The notes beneath the pieces are model-generated. The model was not told the origin of the DNA, did no database searches, and saw only the letters and a program-made list of their open reading frames with translations. Shown here in pieces: positions 1 to 4,822 of a DNA stretch of 6,968 nt (position 1 is the first letter of the stretch; every line of letters begins with the position of its first letter). This DNA comes from JBEGQX01 sp041180805 (GTDB lineage Bacteria > Planctomycetota > Planctomycetia > Gemmatales > Gemmataceae), in assembly GCA_041180805.1 (NCBI GenBank), contig JBEGQX010000320.1:1-6968 (forward strand), read 5' to 3'. A program made the position numbers and the translations under genes.

Positions 1-747
1 ATTACTCATGCGGGAAAAGTGGACGGTGTTAGCCTGAAAAGTGTTTTGGCAGACCCTGCGAAAAATCAAGAGCGAACCTTGTACTGGCATTATCCTCATT
101 ACAGTAATCAGGGTGGCCGTCCCGGCAGCGCCATTCGTCATGGAAATATGAAGCTGATCGAATTCGCCGAGGATGGCAGAACCGAGCTTTTTGACTTGGA
201 GAAAGATCAATCCGAAAACCGCAATCTGGCCCAGGACAAGCCCGAGGTGGTGAAGGAATTGCTGGTAAAGCTGAACCAATGGCGTAGCGACATAGGCGCA
301 AAGATGATGACGCCCAACGAGGCTTACAAACCCAACCCGCAAGATGCTAAGGGCCTGGTTACCCTCCATGGTAAATCGGCACAGGTGCATGGTGTGATGC
401 TTCGGTTTGAACCGGCGGTTCATAAAAACACCCTTGGCTTTTGGGTGAATGACAAGGATTGGGCCAGTTGGGAATTTGAGGTTAGCAAGCCCGGGAAGTT
501 CAAAATAGAGGTTACCCAGGGATGTGGAACAGGGCAGGGCGGCAGTGATGTGAAAGTGGTGGTTGGCGGTAATGAAATACCTTTTGTGGTTGAAGACACT
601 GGTGGATTCCAGGCGTTCAAGCCCAGGATTGTTGGCGAAGTCAACATAGACAGTTCCGGCCGAAAGACCTTGGAAATTCGCGTGGTGAAAAAGGCAAAGG
701 CCGCGGTGATGGATGTGCAACAGGTGCGCCTGATTCCTGTTTCCTAG
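1..747 (+). CDS. Arylsulfatase-type sulfatase, C-terminal part with appended beta-sandwich (5' end outside window)
   Basis: This is the last 248 codons of a sulfatase; the frame is open to the window edge, so the GTG at 19 is internal and not a start. The first visible residues contain DGVSL, followed by LYWHYPHY (28-35), then SAIRHGNMKLI (43-53) and ELFDLEKDQSENRNLA (62-77). Together these form the usual closing block of arylsulfatase A-like enzymes, which hydrolyse sulfate esters. The catalytic C-x-P-S-R formylglycine motif would lie upstream and cannot be checked. After about residue 118 comes a roughly 130-residue, glycine- and valine-rich, beta-predicted domain (GFWVNDKDWASWEFEV, later VEDTGGFQ and AVMDVQQVRL). 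It resembles the carbohydrate-binding-like tail seen on many Planctomycete sulfatases. The likely location is periplasmic or surface-exposed, but the signal peptide is not visible. The TAG stop lies 10 bases before the DUF1501 gene, suggesting one operon. Substrate is unknown. Confidence 0.9.
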   Translation: MTHAGKVDGVSLKSVLADPAKNQERTLYWHYPHYSNQGGRPGSAIRHGNMKLIEFAEDGRTELFDLEKDQSENRNLAQDKPEVVKELLVKLNQWRSDIGAKMMTPNEAYKPNPQDAKGLVTLHGKSAQVHGVMLRFEPAVHKNTLGFWVNDKDWASWEFEVSKPGKFKIEVTQGCGTGQGGSDVKVVVGGNEIPFVVEDTGGFQAFKPRIVGEVNIDSSGRKTLEIRVVKKAKAAVMDVQQVRLIPVS

Positions 748-757
748 AAGGTTTCCC

Positions 758-2098
758 ATGCTTACATTGGGGGCAAAAACCAGTATTCCCGTTTCCCGCA
801 GAGGCGCCATCCAGATTGGTGCCAGTGCGATTCTTGGAATGTCCTGGGATCGGTTGCTGGCACAGGCACCCACTGGTTCTGCAAAGTCCGTAATATTTTT
901 ATGGTTGTGGGGTGGCCCCTCACAGTTGGATACCTTTGATCCCAAACCAAACGCACCATCCGAGTTCCGCAGTCCTTTTGCAAATATTCCAACGAAGATT
1001 CCAGGCGTGCATTTCACGGAACTGTTTCCAATGCTTGCCCATAGGTCGGATCACTTTTCGCTGTTGCGAAGCATGCACACCCAATCAAATGATCATGGGG
1101 TGGCAGGTACCATCGGCCTTACTGGCAGCATTGCCGGCGCCGTGGGCCTTGATGGAAAACCCAGGCCCGGACAGGCCAGGCCAACACTGGGAAGCACCGT
1201 GGCCAAGGTGCGAAGAATGCAAGGCGGCCTCCCATCTTTTCTCGTGGTAGGTGGCAAGCTTCATCAGGGAAAGAAACCCATCATAGGCGAAAACTCGGGC
1301 TTTCTTGGTGCCTCGTGTGATCCCTTTCGCCTTGAATTTGATGAAGAAAAAGGAACCCGGGTGAATGCTCTTGATCTGGGGCAGGGGTTGACACCAGAGC
1401 GTTTAGATGATCGGCAAAGGCTGGCTGGCGCCCTTGATGATATTGAACGCAAACTGCAAAAAGGTGCTTCCCCATGGACCGAGCAAATGCAACAGGCATA
1501 TGCCCTTTTGCTGCGACCAGAATCCCGCAAGATGTTTGACCTTGGCCAGGAAACACCCGCCATGCGTGATCGTTATGGAAGAACACGATTTGGGCAATCG
1601 TGCTTGCTTGCGAGGCGTTTGGTGGAAAAGAAGGTTCCCTTTGTTCAGGTCAATTGGAGTGACCATGTTGAAGCCGAGGAGGATGCCGGGGATGGTGGTT
1701 GGGATCACCACTATCGAAATTTTCAGATCATGGTGGATCGTCATGGCCCCTGGTTGGATCGTTCCATCTCCACCTTGCTGGATGATTTAAGAGACAGGGG
1801 GTTACTTGAATCAACCTTGGTCGTCGCAGTGGGTGAGTTTGGCAGAACCCCCAAGATTAACGAGAAGGCTGGGCGGGATCATTGGGAGCATTGTTACTGC
1901 GCGTTGGTGGCGGGGGGCGGAATCAAGCCGGGCAGGGTTATTGGAACCAGTGATGCTCGTGCTGAAAGGCCAGCCGAACGCCCCCTGACGCCTGCGGACC
2001 TTGGCGCGACCATTCATCAGGCCTTGGGCATAACCAGCGAGCAAAGCCAGTCATTTGGGTTGGCCACCGGTGGAGAGGTGATTGGGGAGCTTTTTTAG
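758..2098 (+). CDS. DUF1501 family protein with twin-arginine leader
   Basis: This encodes a complete 446-residue DUF1501 protein, a family distantly related to the alkaline phosphatase/sulfatase superfamily and abundant in Planctomycetes; its biochemical role is not established. The ATG at 758 is preceded by GAAGG at 747-751. The N-terminus has SRRGAIQIG (13-21) followed by a small-residue hydrophobic run, so Tat export is likely. Family landmarks in order are VIFLWLWGGPSQLDTFDPKP (45-64), HTQSNDHG (107-114), YGRTRFGQSCLLARRL (273-288), GWDHHYRNF (314-322), GEFGRTPKIN (359-368), GRDHWEHCYCALVAGGG (372-388) and DLGATIHQALGI (414-425). The His and Asp residues in these blocks are candidate metal ligands by analogy with the superfamily. 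Length and ending (GGEVIGELF) are typical, so the gene is intact. It sits 10 bases after the sulfatase and directly abuts the propeller gene, indicating co-transcription. Confidence 0.93.
   Translation: MLTLGAKTSIPVSRRGAIQIGASAILGMSWDRLLAQAPTGSAKSVIFLWLWGGPSQLDTFDPKPNAPSEFRSPFANIPTKIPGVHFTELFPMLAHRSDHFSLLRSMHTQSNDHGVAGTIGLTGSIAGAVGLDGKPRPGQARPTLGSTVAKVRRMQGGLPSFLVVGGKLHQGKKPIIGENSGFLGASCDPFRLEFDEEKGTRVNALDLGQGLTPERLDDRQRLAGALDDIERKLQKGASPWTEQMQQAYALLLRPESRKMFDLGQETPAMRDRYGRTRFGQSCLLARRLVEKKVPFVQVNWSDHVEAEEDAGDGGWDHHYRNFQIMVDRHGPWLDRSISTLLDDLRDRGLLESTLVVAVGEFGRTPKINEKAGRDHWEHCYCALVAGGGIKPGRVIGTSDARAERPAERPLTPADLGATIHQALGITSEQSQSFGLATGGEVIGELF
2084..2089 (+). promoter_or_regulatory. Ribosome binding site for the propeller gene, inside the DUF1501 coding region
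   Basis: GGGGAG lies nine bases before the ATG at 2099 and within the last codons of the DUF1501 gene. It supports independent initiation at 2099, coupled to termination at the TAG at 2096-2098, rather than readthrough. Confidence 0.6.
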
Positions 2099-2977
2099 AT
2101 GGTTGCCTTTTGCCTTGCATGGAGCCTTGCGCAGGTGGTGATGCCGCAAACCGGGCAGGAAGAAAAAGCCCGGCAGATTACCAGCGATGGGTCTTTCAAG
2201 TCGCATCTCAGTTGGTCGCCGGATGGCAAGAAGTTGCTCTTCACCAGGATTCACAAAGGCAAAATGGAGCTATGTTCTGTGGACCAATTACAAGGTTCCA
2301 AGGTGGAACCGCTGGTTCAACCGCCACCAAACACTCCGCATTTTGATGGTAGTTGGTCTTTGGATGGGAAACAGATTGCCTATGTGCACGACATTCTTCA
2401 GGGAACTGATGGCAAATTACAAATTAATATTGTGAATGCGGATGGAACCCAGCCCAAGGTTGTCATTCCCCACAAGGCGTTTGAGGAATCTCCACGGTTT
2501 ACCCCGGATGGTCAAAAACTTCTATGGGTTAGCACCAGGGATGGTAATCAGGAAATCTATTCTTTTGAAATTACCTCTGCCAAGGTAACCAGGTTAACCC
2601 AGAATCCGGGTTTTGATAATAACCCGAATATTCGAAGGGATGGGCAAAGGGTGGTATTCAGTTCCTCGCGTTATGGTAATTTTGAAATTCTCTCAATGAA
2701 CATGGATGGTTCGGACACGAAAAGGCTTACCAACCATGGAAGCTTGGATATTTGGCCATCCTTTAGCCCTGACGGAGGAAAAATCGCCTTTACCTCTAAC
2801 CGCACAGGGAATTACAACATTTTCGTGATGGATGAAAATGGCGGTAACTTGGCGCAGATTACCAATAATCGGGGGGTGAATAACTTTGCCGCCTGGAATC
2901 CTTCCGGAGAAGAAATAGCTTATATTTCCAACAAAAACGGTGCCTATGAGATTTATATTCACTCTTTAAGAAAATGA
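2099..2977 (+). CDS. TolB-like PD40 (WD40-like) beta-propeller protein, probably exported
   Basis: The product has 292 residues and is built almost entirely of six PD40-type repeats spaced about 40-47 residues apart. The repeat cores are LSWSPDGKKLLF (38-49), GSWSLDGKQIAY (84-95), PRFTPDGQKLLW (132-143), PNIRRDGQRVVF (176-187), PSFSPDGGKIAF (220-231) and AAWNPSGEEIAY (264-275). This predicts a six-bladed propeller like the C-terminal domain of TolB. It lacks the TolB N-terminal domain and is shorter than TolB, and no tol-pal genes are nearby, so it is not called tolB. Residues 2-18 are hydrophobic (MVAFCLAWSLAQVVMP) and look like a short leader, although there is no basic residue before the core. 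The ATG immediately follows, in the same frame, the TAG of the DUF1501 gene, with GGGGAG nine bases upstream, so translation is probably coupled. A protein- or ligand-binding scaffold role in the envelope is inferred; the specific function is unknown. Confidence 0.85.
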   Translation: MVAFCLAWSLAQVVMPQTGQEEKARQITSDGSFKSHLSWSPDGKKLLFTRIHKGKMELCSVDQLQGSKVEPLVQPPPNTPHFDGSWSLDGKQIAYVHDILQGTDGKLQINIVNADGTQPKVVIPHKAFEESPRFTPDGQKLLWVSTRDGNQEIYSFEITSAKVTRLTQNPGFDNNPNIRRDGQRVVFSSSRYGNFEILSMNMDGSDTKRLTNHGSLDIWPSFSPDGGKIAFTSNRTGNYNIFVMDENGGNLAQITNNRGVNNFAAWNPSGEEIAYISNKNGAYEIYIHSLRK

Positions 2978-3066
2978 ATTTTTGACGAAAAAACCTTGAA
3001 TAAGAAGGTAAGAATACCCGAGAATATGATTAAGTTTTGATTAACCTGTCTGCTCAAGAGGTTTGC
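2978..3066 (+). promoter_or_regulatory. AT-rich intergenic gap with a possible weak promoter (TATGAT at 3025-3030)
   Basis: This 89-base gap is the largest break before the terminator at 4708. TATGAT at 3025-3030 matches five of six bases of a sigma-70 -10 box and lies 36 bases before the lipoprotein ATG. No good -35 element is present at 16-18 bases spacing. TTGACG at 2982-2987 is a fair -35 but is too far upstream to pair with it. A short inverted repeat (ACCTT 2993-2997, AAGGT 3005-3009) has no T tract and is not a convincing terminator. The gap may separate two transcription units, but readthrough from upstream is equally possible. Confidence 0.22.
3056..3061 (+). promoter_or_regulatory. 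Ribosome binding site deciding the lipoprotein start
   Basis: AAGAGG ends five bases before the ATG at 3067. It favours this ATG over the in-frame TTG at 3037, which would add ten residues in front of the lipoprotein signal peptide. Confidence 0.6.
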
Positions 3067-3678
3067 ATGCCTCAAAAGTTCCTAGCTCACGCGATTTTTC
3101 TATTGGTTCTATTGGTAATCATTGGCTGTGGCGGTGATGCCGTGAAGGTTCCGAAGTTTAATCCATCCGCTATTGCAAAGGCGGCAATGGAAGAATACGA
3201 CCTAAATAAAGATGGTTTTATCGATCAGGACGAGCTTAAAAAAGCTCCTTCGTTAAAAGATGCTGAAACGGTGATCGATACCAATAAAGATGGAAAGTTG
3301 GATCAGGAAGAGATATCCGAAAGGATTGCCTTTCACCTGAAAGCCGGTTTGGGTCTGATGTCCTTTAGTTGCAATGTCAGCCGATTTGGTCAGCCTTTGG
3401 CAGATGCGGATTTGGTTTTGGAACCGGAAAAATTCATGGGCGAGTTGCTTAAACCTTGCAGGGGAAAAACAGACCCCTTGGGAGTGGTAAATTTCAAGGC
3501 GGAAGGCAATGCAGATTTTGGCACCCCACCGGGTTTTTACAAGATCAAAGTAACCTCGCAAGGCAGTCCTGCTATTCCAAAGAAATTTAACGAAGAAACC
3601 ATTCTTGGCAAGGAAATCGCAGCCGACCGCCTCGGGCGTGGGGGCGACTCACTAAAGATTCAGATAACCGCGAAGTAA
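3067..3678 (+). CDS. Lipoprotein with two EF-hands and a transthyretin/carboxypeptidase-regulatory-like domain
   Basis: The product has 203 residues counted from the ATG at 3067. Residues 1-20 form a lipoprotein signal peptide with K4, the hydrophobic run FLLVLLVII and lipobox I-I-G-C, making C21 the lipidated residue. No Asp follows at +2 (the sequence is CGGD), so membrane sorting cannot be read from it. Two canonical calcium-binding EF-hand loops follow: DLNKDGFIDQDE (45-56) and DTNKDGKLDQEE (71-82), each with acidic or Asn ligands at loop positions 1, 3, 5, 9 and Glu at 12. Residues about 98-203 look like the transthyretin-like, carboxypeptidase-regulatory-like domain common in Planctomycete lipoproteins: GQPLADADLVLEP (108-120), a TDPLGVVNF turn (135-143), PGFYKIKV (155-162) and IPKKFNEETILGKEI (170-184). 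The DUF1559 pilin gene starts 26 bases downstream, and small lipoproteins of this kind often accompany DUF1559 genes. A calcium-stabilised, surface or periplasmic structural role is inferred. Confidence 0.85.
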   Translation: MPQKFLAHAIFLLVLLVIIGCGGDAVKVPKFNPSAIAKAAMEEYDLNKDGFIDQDELKKAPSLKDAETVIDTNKDGKLDQEEISERIAFHLKAGLGLMSFSCNVSRFGQPLADADLVLEPEKFMGELLKPCRGKTDPLGVVNFKAEGNADFGTPPGFYKIKVTSQGSPAIPKKFNEETILGKEIAADRLGRGGDSLKIQITAK

Positions 3679-3691
3679 TTCTTTTCTTTAT

Positions 3692-3698
3692 AAAGGGG
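3692..3698 (+). promoter_or_regulatory. Ribosome binding site for the DUF1559 pilin
   Basis: AAAGGGG lies six bases before the ATG at 3705 and is the strongest Shine-Dalgarno match in the window. It selects ATG 3705 over the TTG at 3699 and the ATG at 3723. It overlaps a perfect ten-base palindrome, CTTTATAAAG, at 3686-3695. Confidence 0.7.
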
Positions 3699-3704
3699 TT
3701 GATC

Positions 3705-4682
3705 ATGATTGCTTTTTTGAAGATGGGGAAAGGTGGTTCCCGGCAGCGGACTGCTTTTACCTTGATAGAACTTCTGGTGGTTATAGCGATCATCGCCATT
3801 TTGATTGGGTTGTTGCTTCCCGCGGTACAAAAGGTCCGCGAGGCAGCCAATCGTATGCAGTGCGCGAATAATCTCAAGCAGATATCCATTGGCCTGCATG
3901 CCCATCATGGAACCTTCAACCGTTTTCCCTCCGGCGGTTGGGGATGGTTTTGGGTTGGTGTTTCTGGCAGGGGTACCGGCATAGAACAACCCGGTGGATG
4001 GGTTTACAACATGCTTCCTTTTATAGAGCAAAACGCTCTCTTTGAATTGGGTGGTTCACCTGGTACTGCAGCCGCACAGGCTGGAAGTTCCAAGCGCTGC
4101 GAAACACCAGTTGGTGTTTATAACTGTCCAACCAGAAGAAATCGTGGACCTTTTCCCAACGGCATGGGTTACTCTTATTATGAGACATCACCCACACCGG
4201 CGATGCTCGCAAGAACCGATTATGCTGCCAATGCTGGTGACTCGGTTTGCGAACTGAGTGCTGGTCCCGCTTCCTTAGCTCAGGGTGATACACCCTCATT
4301 TTGGACGGCTGCACCTTACACCACGATCCCAACGATTACTGGAGTGGTTTATGCCCGCAGCGATGTTAGGTTTTCTGACATCACCCGGGGTACCAGTAAT
4401 ACCTTTTTCGTGGGTGAAAAATACATGAGCGCCAATAACTATCTGACAGGTGGTGACGCTGGTGATAATGAATCGATGTACACGGGTTTTAATAACGATG
4501 TGTATCGGCACACCAATACCAATGGTCCTGCACAGGATAAAGTTAATGTCAGTGACCAAAGCCGTTTTGGCAGTGCCCATGCCGGCGGGCTGAACATGGC
4601 CATGTGCGATGGTTCGGTTGCTTTTGTTTCCTATTCCATTGACCCTGCAGTTTTTAAGCTTCAGGGGCGAAGGATGGAATAA
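3705..4682 (+). CDS. DUF1559 type IV pilin-like / type II secretion pseudopilin protein
   Basis: The product has 325 residues from the ATG at 3705. A short basic leader (KMGKGGSRQRT, 6-16) precedes AFTLIELLVV (17-26), the class III N-terminal motif. Prepilin peptidase would cut between A17 and F18, leaving the conserved Glu at mature +5 (E22) and a 20-residue hydrophobic helix for membrane anchoring and pilus packing. The family block LLPAVQKVREAANRMQCANNLKQI (37-60) follows, then the variable beta-rich head with four or more Cys (C53, C132, C141, C182). Near the end, H292 and D302-G303 form the H-X9-DG motif (HAGGLNMAMCDG) typical of Planctomycete DUF1559 proteins. These paralogous families are large in Planctomycetes, and whether a given member builds a pilus, a secretion pseudopilus or another surface structure is usually unknown. 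It is probably co-transcribed with the lipoprotein gene upstream and ends just before a strong terminator. The -1 residue is Ala, not the usual Gly. Confidence 0.93.
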   Translation: MIAFLKMGKGGSRQRTAFTLIELLVVIAIIAILIGLLLPAVQKVREAANRMQCANNLKQISIGLHAHHGTFNRFPSGGWGWFWVGVSGRGTGIEQPGGWVYNMLPFIEQNALFELGGSPGTAAAQAGSSKRCETPVGVYNCPTRRNRGPFPNGMGYSYYETSPTPAMLARTDYAANAGDSVCELSAGPASLAQGDTPSFWTAAPYTTIPTITGVVYARSDVRFSDITRGTSNTFFVGEKYMSANNYLTGGDAGDNESMYTGFNNDVYRHTNTNGPAQDKVNVSDQSRFGSAHAGGLNMAMCDGSVAFVSYSIDPAVFKLQGRRME

Positions 4683-4707
4683 ACCTATTTGCCGGACCAG
4701 GAATTTC

Positions 4708-4741
4708 AAACCCCGTGCCAGCAGGTGCGGGGTTTCTTTTT
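4708..4741 (+). terminator. Intrinsic (rho-independent) terminator after the DUF1559 gene
   Basis: AAACCCCG (4708-4715) pairs perfectly with CGGGGTTT (4728-4735). The stem can extend inward through two G-U wobbles and two C-G pairs (TGCC 4716-4719 with GGTG 4724-4727) to give 12 pairs closed by the tetraloop AGCA. A C and five T residues follow (4736-4741). It lies 25 bases after the pilin stop codon and closes that transcription unit. Confidence 0.88.
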
Positions 4742-4746
4742 AGCCA

Positions 4747-4775
4747 TTCATTTATCGGCTGGATTCGATTAAAAT
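4747..4775 (+). promoter_or_regulatory. Possible sigma-70-type promoter for the PSCyt1-DUF1553 / DUF1501 unit
   Basis: TAAAAT at 4770-4775 matches five of six bases of a -10 box. With a 17-base spacer, TTCATT at 4747-4752 gives a half-matching -35. The position is plausible: just after the terminator and about 47 bases before the GTG start at 4823. A promoter is needed somewhere in 4742-4822 because the upstream unit is terminated, but this exact placement is weak. Confidence 0.33.
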
Positions 4776-4810
4776 GTCTTCAATTCCAAAGCGTGGAATA
4801 CCTGCCTGAC

Positions 4811-4816
4811 GGAGAG
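4811..4816 (+). promoter_or_regulatory. Ribosome binding site selecting a GTG start
   Basis: GGAGAG lies six bases before the in-frame GTG at 4823. The ATG at 4838 and the longer in-frame start at 4715 (inside the terminator stem) have no comparable site. Confidence 0.6.
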
Positions 4817-4822
4817 AAATCG

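Noticed and set aside
1407..1790. 127-codon open frame on the + strand inside the DUF1501 gene
   Set aside because: It is an out-of-frame overlap of a fully conserved DUF1501 coding region, with a low-quality Cys- and Trp-rich translation.
2099..2977. Calling the propeller gene tolB
   Set aside because: The TolB N-terminal domain is missing, the protein is shorter, and no tolA, tolQ, tolR or pal gene is nearby.
2993..3009. Inverted repeat ACCTT/AAGGT after the propeller gene as a terminator
   Set aside because: Only five pairs, AT-rich, and no run of T residues follows.
2982..3030. TTGACG (2982-2987) with TATGAT (3025-3030) as one promoter
   Set aside because: The spacing is 37 bases, far from the 16-18 needed for a sigma-70 promoter.
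3037..3066. TTG start adding ten residues to the EF-hand lipoprotein
   Set aside because: The ATG at 3067 has AAGAGG five bases upstream and begins a proper lipoprotein leader; the extension would put an extra uncharged segment before it.
3686..3695. Palindrome CTTTATAAAG as an operator for the pilin gene
   Set aside because: It is short, AT-rich and partly made of the Shine-Dalgarno sequence; there is no second copy or linked regulator to support an operator.
4296..4709. 137-codon open frame on the minus strand opposite the pilin gene
   Set aside because: It would start inside the terminator stem and its translation shows no domain; it mirrors the DUF1559 coding frame.
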